From NCBI GenBank assembly GCA_020744225.1, contig JAGMWG010000016.1:930001-994000 (forward strand): a stretch of 64,000 bases of DNA, in the 5' to 3' direction. This DNA comes from Paraphoma chrysanthemicola. Lineage: Eukaryota > Ascomycota > Dothideomycetes > Pleosporales > Phaeosphaeriaceae. This document shows positions 22,047 through 33,055 of this stretch, in pieces. The position numbers and the translations under genes are program-made. Position 1 is the first letter of the stretch, and each line of letters opens with the position of its first letter. The notes beneath the pieces are model-generated. The model was not told where the DNA came from. It made no database searches and saw nothing but the letters and a program-made list of their open reading frames with translations.

Positions 22047-25000
22047 TCAGAACCCAGTCACTCTCTTCTTTTTCTTTTTCTTGTCTGGCCTCCCGCCAAA
22101 CTTTCCTGGCTCGACCTGACTTTGCGCGCCGAATGGTCCTTGACTTGACAGAACAATTCCGGGCAAAGGCACTTGTGGGTTCCCTTGGCTGGGAATCTGG
22201 CTGCTGCTATTCATGCCTCCCAAAACGGGGCCTGGTGAACTCCTCGGGATCCCAGGCTTCGCGAACACAAACGGTTGGCTTGACGGCAGAGACCGTGCAA
22301 GCTCGTCTTCTCGTTTCTGTTTCTTCTCACGTCGCTCTTTTCTTCGTCTCTCCTTCTCCTGCTGCTGTTGACTCGGAACCTCCATGTTCTCAGCCCGATC
22401 AGCACGCTCAATGGCTTCCCAATCGTACTTGCTTGGATCTTCACCTGGCTGCCAATGTGATAGCAGCTGATTCACAGTCGGGGGAATCGGTGCTGAAGCC
22501 ACTGCAACATCTTTGAACTTCAGATACTTGCTCAGGCGAGCGATCGGATCTGATGGAGCTGGCCGCGCCTTGGGCGAAGGCAAAGAATCCATATGAGGTT
22601 GAGACGAGAGTTGAGAACTCAGTGAATGCGATGCTAGTGTATGCATGCTTGGTGGAGCCGCCGCAGATGGTAGTGGTGACGAGAATGGCCAGTGCGAAGC
22701 ATTTGGGGAACTGCTTGCAAGAGGTTGAGATGATAGAATTGGCATCGAAATGCCGCTGTCTTGGCTAGGTCCGCGCGGCGTATCAGACGAATCTGGCTCA
22801 ACATCTTGCTGGAGGATGCGCGCGCTGGCTAATGCGACCTCAGCTGCAATCCGCCGTGCTAGGCGTTCCTTGCGTTGGCGAACACGAAGAGGCATATCTG
22901 AAGGTAGTGAGGCGATCCAGGTTTGCAAAATTGTATCGTATAAACTGGCTAAGGTAGCGTCTTCTTCAACTTCGCCAAGTTGCAGCAGGCGTGTAGATGC
23001 GATGCGCCGAACTCGGGTCGAGCTGGTCTCGAAGGTGAAGAGGTCGGCTAGCATGGTCGATGCCTCATCAATATCCGATACGTCGATTTGCGTACTGGCG
23101 GAATCCATTCTGCTATGCGTCAGCTTGTTTGGTCACTGTGAAAGACTAGGCAACTCACAGTGTCCCAAGCGGCAGCTGCTCAACGCCTGCGCTCCCCAGA
23201 ATTCTTTCCTTGAGCTGGCTGGCTAAAGTCGGAACATCGACATTCGGGTCATCACTGCCTGCTCTTCGGATCATAGCACCATACAGGAGTTGGAAGTCGA
23301 GCGTTGAATGGTTCCCACTGTGATCGCGAATGTCTCTCCAAGCTGCTGCTTGATAAGGGAGTTTCGGGATGGGACCTTCGAGTGCCTCAAATTCTTCAAT
23401 GTCCAGTACATCCTCCTGAATGGCATTCTCGTAGCGTCTTGGGCGATAAGTCGTGCTCCAACCCAGATCTTTCACAGATCCTGTCGGTTGGTTCCCACCG
23501 TTCTTAGACGCTGCAGGAACATTCACGATGTGCTCGTGTACACTAAGATCTGCTCGCATCGTGAACAACTTGTAGAACTGACGCCCTTGCATGAAGTACA
23601 ATCGTCCTACTCCTAATGCAGTCGAATTTGTATCGCCAGTAAATGGCAAGTGGTCCATGGCCATAGAAATGACGTGTCCGATGCCATCTAGGAAAGACCC
23701 GATCAGGGTAGGGCTACTACTCGAAACGGGTGCATCATCATAATGATTGTCCACGAACGTGTACATCTGTACCATATTATTGAGTCGAGAGTAAAGTAGT
23801 AAACACAAATCTTCCATATCATTAGTAAACTCATCAATGCCCAAAGAAGGGTTTACATACTAGTCTCGTCGAGCATCTGAACACTCATGCTTAGCGTAAA
23901 GTCCTCAGCACCTCTATAGTGTCTCCATGAGGTCACAATGCGAGTACCTGTGTTTTGGACGTTGCGATCAAGAGCATCGGCGGATGTTGTTACCGCCAGC
24001 AGAAAGAGGAAAGTCGACGTCAATACCAGGAACTGAGATCTGCTTGCGGGATGCCTCTTTGCGTCTAGTATCCAGTCACTTGACCTGGGAGAGATAATAG
24101 GTGCGCATGGAAGGGTCTCGTATGAGCCGGCTTGAAGGCCGAAGACATTGAGATGCCTTCGATTGCAGACCATGATGGTGTTCACATCGCCAACCCAAAA
24201 GATCCTTCCCCAGCCGTCCTCCCCGGTAAACTCCTCACTCTCTTGCGACACGATGGGACCTTGAGCGAGGCACGTCATGGTATACACATCGCTCTTGCGA
24301 GTGTTCTCAATGTCCCATATACTCCACGTGTGACTCTGGTCGACCACCGCGAATTGGAATTGGAAGTCGGGATTGAAAGCAACGTCAGCATGCGGAGCTC
24401 CCCCACTTTGATCGAGGTAGAGATTCAGTATTGGGCGGGCATCAAGAATAGACGCCGGCAGCTCATAGTGAGAAGAGTAACCTGGTAGCCGGTTGTGCTG
24501 CGAATGTACTGGCCGGAAGATGACGGTCCTGTTCGGAAGTCGAACAGCGAGCAAATTGCTTCGATCCACAGATTCGGCAAAACAAACTTGCTGGATGGGT
24601 GCCGCATCCTCGTTCCAATAACCATGGTCGGCATCTTTGAACGTAAATCCTGCGATACGGACACTCTTGTCTACATCCCAGCCAAGGTTCTGCTTGTAGA
24701 GCATGGTCAGGCGCAGGACGTTGCCGGCTTCTCCGGTCACAGTTGCGGCAACGCGTCGTGGATTCTCCCATGTTCCTGACCTGCCTACTTGCTCGAGGGT
24801 GACAGAGCCTGCGGAGAAGAGGTTGCCTACAAGGGGATCATAGGTGGAGGCAGTCGCAAGGATGGCTGCAGAAGTGACTGAGGGCTCGACAAGAAGGTCC
24901 GAAGCTGGAACAAGCTGAGGGTGTTGGTGCAGCAGCGCCTTGGCGTTATCTTTTGCATCCGTCAGGCGTGTAGACAAGGCACTGCCAGGGAATTGGATGG

Positions 25001-25169
25001 ACGCGGGCACGACTTCAGTAGATGCTTTTTGTGTGCCTTCTTTGACTGCGATTGGCGTAAGATTCGGCGTGGTAAATATCCGGCCAAATGTCCATTCTTG
25101 CGAGTCCAAGTTAAATGCTGCTTCGCCAGCATGGCCATAGTTGAGATGGTTAAGATTTCGTTCAGCCAT
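22047..25169 (-). CDS. RRN6: RNA polymerase I-specific transcription initiation factor RRN6-like
   Basis: Minus-strand exons are 23861-25169, 23159-23810 and 22047-23112, giving 1008 residues. The two introns are 50 bases (with a perfect TACTAAT branch site) and 46 bases. Rrn6 is the WD-repeat-like subunit of core factor, which binds the rDNA core promoter and recruits Pol I in the nucleolus. Visible family features are the N-terminal FGRIFTTPNLTP region, the propeller segment FAVVDQSHTWSIWDIE, LSHWQPGEDPSKYDW in the C-terminal third, long Ser/Pro-rich linkers (SSQP repeats) and a poly-Lys end (KKKKKKRVTGF) as in fungal RRN6. It is divergent from SPC25 across 347 bases. Confidence 0.88.
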
Positions 25170-25516
25170 CTGGATCGAGGAGAGGTTCGCGATCGTCGAC
25201 GTTGAAGCTCGTAAGTTGCATACTTCCAGTCCTCAACAAACGGATCTTTTCCACAGACGGAGTTGGTTTTTGCGAACTTTGTGTAAGACGCGTAGGTGAA
25301 CGTGAGGGTGCAGGCTGATGCAGAATTCCACTAGCGCAAAACGCATGTTCACGTGCGCGCCCCACCAGCGCTGCTTTGGCACTAGCGCCTTGCCTTTGTT
25401 TACGCAGCAACCATCACAAAACAGTCCCGCCCGCTCAACGACTTATCGCATACCACGTCACACGCCGGGAACTACCTGATAGCCACACAAATACTATCGA
25501 GTGCCTGCTTTCCACC
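25170..25516. promoter_or_regulatory. divergent promoter RRN6-like / SPC25
   Basis: These 347 bases separate two essential-type genes transcribed apart. An ACGCGT element is at 25288-25293 and GC-rich CACGTG-containing sequence is near 25349-25360. Confidence 0.5.
25288..25293. promoter_or_regulatory. candidate MCB element (ACGCGT)
   Basis: A palindromic ACGCGT lies 224 bases before the SPC25 start. In yeasts this is the MBF target for G1/S genes. A single 6-base match is weak evidence, but a cell-cycle kinetochore gene is a sensible target. Confidence 0.3.
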
Positions 25517-26338
25517 ATGACGACCTTCGAACCTTCACTCAGCACAACAATGCGCGCCTCCTCGCACGATGCGCCGTCCATGGCCGACCAGCTGCCCCCC
25601 ATCAATTTCGGCTTCGACGATCTGCGCAGTCGCATGAACCAGTTCACCGCGCGCTTCGATGCCTTCATTGAGAATGGCCGCCGTCGAGTGCTCGAAGAGC
25701 GCAATCAGTTCCGCATGAACGTCGCTGAGATGCATGGTGCGATACTACAACGATCACCCACACCATAACACGATCTTGCTAACAATATCGCAGAGGACCA
25801 GCGCATGAAGAAGCGCGACATCGAAATCCTCGAACTCAAGCAGAGCCAGCACAGCCAGAGCCTCGCCAAGGAGTCGCAGGAAACCTCAGAGATGCAGGAG
25901 GCCATCGGCGCCCTCACCCTGCAGCGTGACGAGCGCCTCGCCCATCGCGATACTCTTCGCTCACAAATCACTGAGGTCCAGAAGTCAATCTCGGCCCGTC
26001 GCGAAGCGCAGCTCAAGCACCGCCGCTACCTCGACGGCCAGTCACGATACAACGAGCCCGAGCTCGACTTCTGGGAGAGCTACCTGGGCTTGAGAATCGA
26101 GGGTCTCGGCAAGGACGATAGGCTGAAATTTGTGTACACAAACGTGGACGAGAGGGAGTGGGAGAGAGAAGCGTGGTTTGAGCTGGACACAAGCGAGCGC
26201 GACTACAAGGTGCTGGAGCTCCGGCCCAAGGTGGAGAGGGAAGAGGTAGAAAGGGTAGTGGAGCGACTCAACGAGTCGAGAGACCTAGCCAGCTTCCTCA
26301 AGGGGATGCGTGAGCTCTTCGTCGAAGCGTGCAAGTGA
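25517..26338 (+). CDS. SPC25: Kinetochore protein Spc25 (Ndc80 complex)
   Basis: Exons are 25517-25736 and 25794-26338, giving 254 residues, normal for fungal Spc25. The protein pairs with Spc24 at the centromere end of the Ndc80 complex, linking kinetochores to microtubules. The N-terminal half is a coiled coil (FDDLRSRMNQFTARF, then the MKKRDIEILELKQ heptads). The C-terminal globular domain contains the signature LDFWESYLGLRIEGLGKDD, FVYTNVDERE and AWFELDTSERDYKVLEL. The 57-base intron has a GCTAAC branch site, and splicing yields the continuous AEMHEDQRMKKRD. I start at 25517 because it is the ATG giving the usual short N-terminus before the coil. It converges on the helicase gene 128 bases away. 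Confidence 0.95.
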
Positions 26339-26465
26339 TCACGACACGCATTGCATGCTCTGTTCCTCGCTCGTGGTTTTTCACTGTAATGTCTTTCCTA
26401 TATAGTCTTCACGCGATACCCTCTAATTTTACACCTTAACCATGACTCTCTCACTCTACCTCTCA

Positions 26466-28493
26466 TCACCTTCTCCCATCCTTGATCTTGTAATACTCCG
26501 GCGCAACCTCCACCAACCACTCCATCTCCACCGCACTCAAGTCCCGAATATATATCTTCCCCTTGGTCTCCATTATCTCCGTGTACACAACCCACTCCGC
26601 CTTGCGATGGAAAAACACACCACTCGGATGCGCCCACAACACCGTCTTCCCATCCACCGTTGTAAAACTGCCATCACTCTTCATCCGCGCCGCATGCGCA
26701 AAGAAACCTGTGACTAGACCGCGGCTTACACGTTCGGGCAAGGGTATCCCTCCCGCCCGCAGGATATCCGATGAGGATAAGGAGGGCTCAGTGAGTCCGA
26801 AGCGCGTGAGGTATGCAGCGAGTTGTTTCCTCACACTAACAGCCTTGACAAGCGCTTTATGGTTCAGACTATTCTCGCGACAGAATTGCACCGTCATGCC
26901 TGACTTCACGAAAGCAGTGTACACATTATACAGCGTAAGATGATCACCCTCCGAGACTGCGAAACGGCGTCGCGCAGCATCGAGTTGCTTTTTTCCGCCG
27001 TCGTGACTGACAAATGCATTGCCTTGTAAAGTCATCATTGCGGCGATGCTGAGCATTTCGGATAAGCAGTTGTAGTCTGGTGTTGCGGCGGATAGCAAGG
27101 CGCGGGCGAGCATCGGCTCGAGAGGGAGTTCTGCCATACGTGTTCCCAATGGTTTTGTCAGCCGCGCATGGGCATCGAGCGCGCCGAGCGAGAAGAGGAG
27201 ATCTAGAGCGCGAGCAACGAGGCTGGAAGGTGGCGGGCTGAGGTAGTCGAAGCGGACGATGTTTGTGATGCCTAGATTGAGAAGTTGGAGGATGACGGGC
27301 GCGAGGTTGGAGCGCTGGATCTCAGGGAAAGTGGCTTCTTCGAGCTGCTTGAATGCGTCTTCAGTGTACAGACGGAAGCATTTGCCAGGCCGTGTGCGGC
27401 CGGCGCGGCCGGCGCGTTGTGTTGCGCTGGCTTTGGAGACGGGGATGACGTTGAGTGTTTCGATGCCGAGGCGGGCGTCGTAGGTGCGGAGTTTGACGTA
27501 GCCGGTGTCAATTACATAGACGATGTGGTCGATTGTTACAGATGCCTCTGCGATATTGGTGCTGAGAATTACTTTCCTTGTGTCTGGCGGCGCTTTTTGA
27601 AAGACAAACATTTGGTCTTCGGTGGAGAGTCCAGCATAGAGTGGCAGGGTGATAAGCTTCTGCTGGGTAGGCTTGAGCTCCGCAATGTGTTCAGCAAGCA
27701 TTTCCATCGCGTCGTCGATTTCTTCGCGCCCGGTCAGGAAGACGAGTATGTCGCCGTCGGCCTCGTGCGTGTGAATCGACATGACGGTTGCGACAGCGGC
27801 TTCGACATAGTTGTCAGTAGGCTCAACACGATACTGAGTCTCGACAGGATATGTTCGGCCTTCGATACCAACAATCTTTCCATACTCTTCTTTGCTCTTG
27901 CCATGAACTTTCTCTTCGTCATCTGGTGCGAAGAAGTCCAGGAAACGCTCCGCCTCTAATGTTGCAGAGCTCACCACAACTCTCAAATCATCTCTTTTCC
28001 GCAACACCTTCTTCAGCAAGGACAGCAGAATGTCTGAAGACAAACTCCGCTCATGCGCCTCATCCACCATCACAACCGAATACCGGTTCAGCAGCGGGTC
28101 CACAAGCATCTCGCGCAACAACAGTCCATCCGTAACGAACTTCACCTGCGTGTTCGCGCTCGTGACATCCTCAAATCTGATGCTGTATCCAACTCGTTGA
28201 CCAAGTGGTGTCCCAAGCTCTTCTGCAACACGTGCTGCCACGCTAGTAGCTGCAATGCGGCGAGGCTGAGTGACCGCGATCTGCCTCCCTTCTGCGCACC
28301 ATCCTGCATCAAGCAAGAATCTCGGAATCTGTGTCGTCTTTCCGCTGCCTGTTTCGCCGACGACGATGGTTACTGGATACGTTTCTATGGTGTAGAGAAG
28401 CTGGTCTTTGAGTTGCGCGATTGGAAGCAGCGCAGGTGGCTTGTAAAGATCAGGAAGGATGGGAACTTCCGGGTCTTCATCGTCTGCCATCAT
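26466..28493 (-). CDS. DEAH-box ATP-dependent RNA helicase, DHX35-like
   Basis: This single exon encodes 675 residues from the first of two adjacent ATGs (28493 or 28490). It is a spliceosome-associated DEAH helicase by similarity to DHX35, whose relatives are about 700 residues. All motifs are present in order: GETGSGKT (I), TQPRRIAA (Ia), DEAH (II), SSATL (III), LVFLTGREEID (IV), STNIAEASVTI (V) and QRAGRAGRT (VI). The winged-helix/ratchet (HA2) and OB-fold domains follow, with LNLGITNIVRFDYLSPPP and LWAHPSGVFF. It unwinds or remodels RNA-protein complexes in the nucleus. Assignment to the DHX35 branch rather than another DEAH subgroup rests on the short N-terminus and overall length. Confidence 0.92.
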   Translation of the reverse strand: MMADDEDPEVPILPDLYKPPALLPIAQLKDQLLYTIETYPVTIVVGETGSGKTTQIPRFLLDAGWCAEGRQIAVTQPRRIAATSVAARVAEELGTPLGQRVGYSIRFEDVTSANTQVKFVTDGLLLREMLVDPLLNRYSVVMVDEAHERSLSSDILLSLLKKVLRKRDDLRVVVSSATLEAERFLDFFAPDDEEKVHGKSKEEYGKIVGIEGRTYPVETQYRVEPTDNYVEAAVATVMSIHTHEADGDILVFLTGREEIDDAMEMLAEHIAELKPTQQKLITLPLYAGLSTEDQMFVFQKAPPDTRKVILSTNIAEASVTIDHIVYVIDTGYVKLRTYDARLGIETLNVIPVSKASATQRAGRAGRTRPGKCFRLYTEDAFKQLEEATFPEIQRSNLAPVILQLLNLGITNIVRFDYLSPPPSSLVARALDLLFSLGALDAHARLTKPLGTRMAELPLEPMLARALLSAATPDYNCLSEMLSIAAMMTLQGNAFVSHDGGKKQLDAARRRFAVSEGDHLTLYNVYTAFVKSGMTVQFCRENSLNHKALVKAVSVRKQLAAYLTRFGLTEPSLSSSDILRAGGIPLPERVSRGLVTGFFAHAARMKSDGSFTTVDGKTVLWAHPSGVFFHRKAEWVVYTEIMETKGKIYIRDLSAVEMEWLVEVAPEYYKIKDGRR

Positions 28494-28771
28494 GTGCAAG
28501 AGCTTTTAAACGCAAACTTTATGATCCTGTAGGAACTGCGGAGGCTGCGATTGGACCAAATGCGTTAGGATGAAAGACACTAAAGATCTCGATTTGACCG
28601 ATTCAGCCTAGCGCGACTTGGCACTGGTCGGTCACTGCAGCCTGCCCATGGTTGTAGGCACCATATCAATCCAACATACCCCACAACCAGCGCATCGGAC
28701 GCGAGGTAACATCCGCAGCGTGTAGGGCACCCATACTGCTCCAATCAATAACCGTTCGCTTCGATACCGCT

Positions 28772-30283
28772 ATGGCTTCCCTCATTAGCTTACCAAATGA
28801 GCTTCTCGAGTTCGTGACTTCGCACCTCGGGTTCCAGGATAAAGTCAATCTCATAAAGACGTGTCGGACGACACGAGTAGCCATCACGCCTGGTCTATAC
28901 CGTGCCTTGGTTATCGACATGAAGGCTTCTGAGACTGACCACCAAGTCGAGGGCTCTATACGCCGACTACCACTTGTTAATAAATTGCTCTCGACCTTCA
29001 TGAAAAACGTCGACTTGGCCAGGAATGTAAGAAGTCTGCAAGTCCGTACCTTTTATACCACATTGGCGAACGTCGATCTTAGCGAGTGGGAAGCGCAAGC
29101 CTATTCGCAACTAGTCGAGAAACGCTGCCCTTTGTTGAAAGCGCATTGGGACGAAGCCATTAGCACAAAGTGCATCTCAAGTGCAGTATTGTCACTTTTG
29201 CTACTCCATTGCCCTCGTCTCGAAAGACTGATGATACCCGGGCATCTTCTCACCATCGGAGGCTGGCTGCAGCAACTACTACTCTCCTTGTCATTCGACA
29301 ACAACTCAGTATTGCTGCGCAATTTGTCTACAATCAAGATTTGGAGTCGCGAGACAATGGACTCTGGGCTTTTGAAGGCCGTCTCGGAATGGCTGGTACC
29401 TCTTCCAAGCTTGCAAACAATAGTTATGTCTGTGGAAGAAGACCATGTCAGTCCAAGTCGACATTTGAAGGTTACATGTGCGGAAGGAGCTACTCCCGGT
29501 ACTTTATCAACTCTTCGCATTCTAAGAACGGGAGTGCAATATTCGAGTATTGTTGAGGTCCTGAAACACACTCCATGTCTCTCCACGCTCGTTGTCGATA
29601 CATTCGTTTCAGCCGCGGTGCCACCAGACAACCTGAGCGATCTCCAAGCTGGCCTAGGCTTGCTGAAAACTACGCTTACACATTTTGTACTCAGAATTGA
29701 AAAGTACAAAGAACCTGACGATTGGTCACCTTACTATAATGAGGCGTTCGACCGCGGCGAAGGACTAGGATCACTTCGCGGCTTCACAGCGCTTACAACA
29801 CTTGAGATCGCTCTCATAGCGCTGGTCGGTCATCAAAACGAAGTCTGGTCCACCGACCCTCCGAATCTTGCTGAATACCTGCCACCCAATCTACGATGTC
29901 TCACTCTCTCTGACGACCTATGGGACGACGAATCGTTTCACCCCATATCAGCTTTACCGACAATGGCCGTACTCAAGAGGTTCCTCGTGGGTGAGCGGTT
30001 GGTGGGCTCTTGGCATCGAAGTGGGCCGATGGAAGATTATGAATGGGCCCAGAGTGAACACCCGCCTTGGACCATTCACACGCCGCATTTTGCGCAGCTC
30101 AATTTCGATATTGACAATGGAGATGGCTGCAATTCGAACTATTTCTGGAAGGATTTAGACGCATGTGAAGCATTACAGACTATGTGCGAGTCTCAAGGGA
30201 TTCGTTGCTCTATTCGGAGGAAACTTACGGAGACTCCAACGATTACTAGACCGCCACCTCTTTCGTGGAGTTGGGTTGACTAG
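28772..30283 (+). CDS. F-box-like hypothetical protein
   Basis: This intronless 503-residue reading frame starts at an ATG. The N-terminus MASLISLPNELLEFVTSHLG matches the fungal F-box pattern (LPxELLxxIxxxL, followed by a helix with CRTTR), which in SCF ligases docks Skp1. The rest resembles irregular leucine-rich segments (LERLMIPGHLL, LSTIKIWSRE, LTTLEIALIALV) that would choose substrates. There is no transmembrane segment. Many fungal genomes carry large, fast-evolving sets of such proteins, and neither target nor role can be inferred. It lies 278 bases from the divergent helicase gene. Confidence 0.7.
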   Translation: MASLISLPNELLEFVTSHLGFQDKVNLIKTCRTTRVAITPGLYRALVIDMKASETDHQVEGSIRRLPLVNKLLSTFMKNVDLARNVRSLQVRTFYTTLANVDLSEWEAQAYSQLVEKRCPLLKAHWDEAISTKCISSAVLSLLLLHCPRLERLMIPGHLLTIGGWLQQLLLSLSFDNNSVLLRNLSTIKIWSRETMDSGLLKAVSEWLVPLPSLQTIVMSVEEDHVSPSRHLKVTCAEGATPGTLSTLRILRTGVQYSSIVEVLKHTPCLSTLVVDTFVSAAVPPDNLSDLQAGLGLLKTTLTHFVLRIEKYKEPDDWSPYYNEAFDRGEGLGSLRGFTALTTLEIALIALVGHQNEVWSTDPPNLAEYLPPNLRCLTLSDDLWDDESFHPISALPTMAVLKRFLVGERLVGSWHRSGPMEDYEWAQSEHPPWTIHTPHFAQLNFDIDNGDGCNSNYFWKDLDACEALQTMCESQGIRCSIRRKLTETPTITRPPPLSWSWVD

Positions 30284-31226
30284 TACCCTGCGGAATATCC
30301 CGGTCGTTACACCCCTCATCCGACTATCTCGCATAGCAACCACATATGCTCAAGTGCATCGCTGATCTAATTGGTACGAGAGCTCACATACTCGCCTGTC
30401 GCTCGCACCAGGTAGAGCGTCTCACAAACATTCAACTTTGCATACCGAGTCTTGGCAATCCACGTTATATATCGATGGACCGGTCCTACGTATATTGGCC
30501 TTCGCAATTTTGTTGTTAGGTATGCGTTCCACGGAACTACATCAGCTAGGGACGGTACGCTAGGAGTACTGAATGCCGGCTTTGACATGTAATTTCTTTT
30601 AGCGTTTGGCATTGGCCCTAAGTCATGGTCTTCGTGTGCTATTGTATTGGGTCAATTATGCTCTTGCGCAATTTCTGAATCGACAGTAGGAATTGGACGT
30701 ATTTACTTCGCTTTCTATTACCCCTCATTGCTTCTTGTGGAAATCGGCTTAGTGTTGCCATGGCTCGATACCAAAGTACAGCTGAGTTGCCAATTGGAGT
30801 TGCTTCGTCATGAGTGCCTCGTAGTCCAGACTTGCATGTATTGCGCTAACGTCAGGTAACAAGAACATATGGCATAAAATGGGCTCGCCCAAAACATAAC
30901 CGGCCATGGTAGCTATTGAGGAGCTTGATTGCTCCAGCGCCTGATTATAAATTATAGTCATGATTTTATCATGGGAAAAGTGTTTTCCAACTGGGAAAGC
31001 AGCTCACTTTGTCAATTCATGGCGCACAAATCCAAGACACTAATAGGTCGCCATACTGATGAGTTTCGCCAAGTTGAAGAGTCATGATCGATAGTCCAGC
31101 AACACATGCGGAAATCAGTACATTGAGCAAAAGCGCACATTTCTTCACAATGTGGTAATAATTTGATTTAGGAATTTTGGGATAGCAGATATGAAGAATT
31201 CTTGTATATCCCGAAGCTCCATTAGC
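30284..31226. other. intergenic, 943 b, gene-poor
   Basis: Relatively AT-rich, with only short frames on both strands. I recognise no gene or repeat. Confidence 0.45.
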
Positions 31227-32273
31227 TCACCACTTCAAGACCGTCTTTATAGCAGCAGTGAGCTTCTCAGCGCCGATCGCATTTGTGTTTGGCGTGGGGT
31301 GGTAATCGCAACCAAGATCCGATCCCTGAGGCGGCCAGTCAACAACATGCGCCGAAATTGTTCCATTGAGCTGTTTGGCAGCCTCGTTTAGCGCATTGAA
31401 TTGCGTTGTATGCTGCGCTTCTGCTGCAGATGGGTACCCATCATTCAACATGGGCGAAGTGAGTAGGAAGAATGTCGGCTTGGTCTTGTATCCAGCTTGA
31501 ATCTGCTTCACGAATTTGACGACAGCCGCAGTGTACTCAGTCGCGGTCAGAATAGGGCGAGTGTTGTGGCCGAAGTCGTTGGTGCCGAGACCGATAACAA
31601 CGGCATTCGGTGCATCAGCCTTAGGGAATGTGTACGAACCTGACGCATCGTTTGCGCCGTACTTGGTGTAGCGCTCTGGCATGATGGGAGAAGTGTCCGT
31701 GCCACCAGAATCGTAGTTCCGGATGACACCGATGCCAGACCAGGAGATGATGCTGAGATCGGCCTTCAGGGCATTTGCAGTCCGCACGCTGTAGCCTTCC
31801 GAGATGACTTCCAATGCTGCAGTGTTGGTGCAAGGCAAGGCAGCGCCGATTCCATACGCTGATGTAATTGAGTCGCCAATAACTTCAATCCTGCGCTTCA
31901 ACGGCGCGACGTCAGCGCCAAATTTGCCATCAGTGGTGACATTGCCGATGAAAATGGAGCCGAAGAGCGCTTCTGACGATTTGCGGAAAGAGACGGTGTG
32001 CTTGCCACGCGATAGATTTGCTGGTGTTGAGATGGAGCTGCCTGTGAGGTTTGGGATATATGTTGATTTGCCATCCACAACCAACTCAGCACTGTTGGAG
32101 CCGCTCAGTCCTTCGAAACCGATGGTCGCCGAAGATCCGGTAAACGTGAAGGAAACGCCAGTGTTCGACCAGGTTAGCTCCTTCGTAGCGGGATTGACTC
32201 GTCCAAGATATCGGAGAGCCTCCGCGGGCCCGAGAACCGCCAACAGGGAAAGAAGAACGTTACGACTGAGCAT
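31227..32273 (-). CDS. Secreted SGNH esterase, CE2-like (acetyl-xylan esterase type)
   Basis: This single exon encodes 348 residues. It has a signal peptide (MLSRNVLLSLLAVLGPAEA) and an N-terminal beta-sandwich (about 20-125, WSNTGVSFTFTGSSATIGFE), then an SGNH domain. The nucleophile is S135 in VIGDSITSAYG, block III is GLGTND (N232), and the catalytic His is H325 in GCDYHPTPNT. This two-domain order is that of carbohydrate esterase family 2, whose members deacetylate xylan, mannan or other glycans outside the cell. Block II Gly is in SWSGIGV. The trailing TNAIGAEKLTAAIK fits family C-termini. It is likely involved in plant wall or other polysaccharide breakdown, together with the GH28 gene 5 kb away. 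Confidence 0.9.
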   Translation of the reverse strand: MLSRNVLLSLLAVLGPAEALRYLGRVNPATKELTWSNTGVSFTFTGSSATIGFEGLSGSNSAELVVDGKSTYIPNLTGSSISTPANLSRGKHTVSFRKSSEALFGSIFIGNVTTDGKFGADVAPLKRRIEVIGDSITSAYGIGAALPCTNTAALEVISEGYSVRTANALKADLSIISWSGIGVIRNYDSGGTDTSPIMPERYTKYGANDASGSYTFPKADAPNAVVIGLGTNDFGHNTRPILTATEYTAAVVKFVKQIQAGYKTKPTFFLLTSPMLNDGYPSAAEAQHTTQFNALNEAAKQLNGTISAHVVDWPPQGSDLGCDYHPTPNTNAIGAEKLTAAIKTVLKW

Positions 32274-33055
32274 ATTGATGCTTTGAGTTGGGATGTGAGC
32301 GAAAAGCTAACGAGCAAGAGGCCGTCGACATTTGTATGCTTGCCAAGTGCATTGGGTGTCAATCTAAAGCTTCATGGACATGAAGCTCTGCGCGCTAACA
32401 AGTAGGCCATAGATGAAGGTAGTGCTAGTACCTGGTTTTATCCCCGCATTTTACCGTTTTGGACACGGAGATTAGCCGTCCTTAATACACTACCCGGTTT
32501 CGAAACATCGTGGTCGGCGATTGCAGCCAATCGGAGAAATTATTGCAATTGCCGACCACCCTGATGGAAGATTCTAAAGCGGATCGTAACCAGGTTTATG
32601 GAAAACCGGTCGAGACATCCATGCGAGATATCCGTTGCTCCGTACTGCGGCCAGTTGAAGTGGATATGGCTGTGCTCTGGTACCCAATCCGCCGCACATC
32701 AAGTAACTTTGTTTGATCGTCATGAGGACAACAGTCCGTACGAAGAGGAAGGTGTTTGCCCGTAATTTTTAATCATTGGGGCGGCCATGTTGACTGAGAA
32801 AATATCCTTTCTAACATGTGATTCAAGTCCGAGGCCAACCTTATATTGGGGTTCTTTCGAAAATGCATGGTGGAATAGCCACGTTCACGACCAGCTGTGG
32901 TTCGTTCAACATTACGCAGTGCCGGGTTGGGGCCGAACGATATGTTATTCCTTCTACCCCAGAGCGCGTGCTATAGTGTCGATAAGTACAGCGACGTCAG
33001 TATTGCTCGCTTTCTATAAACGAAATTGTGACCTAAATTTGGTCCACTACAATCA
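32274..33055. other. intergenic, 782 b
   Basis: Promoter of the esterase gene on the left. No supported gene, only short frames. Confidence 0.45.

Noticed and set aside
27285..27959. 224-codon plus-strand frame
   Set aside because: It is antisense to the helicase gene and has no protein-like composition.
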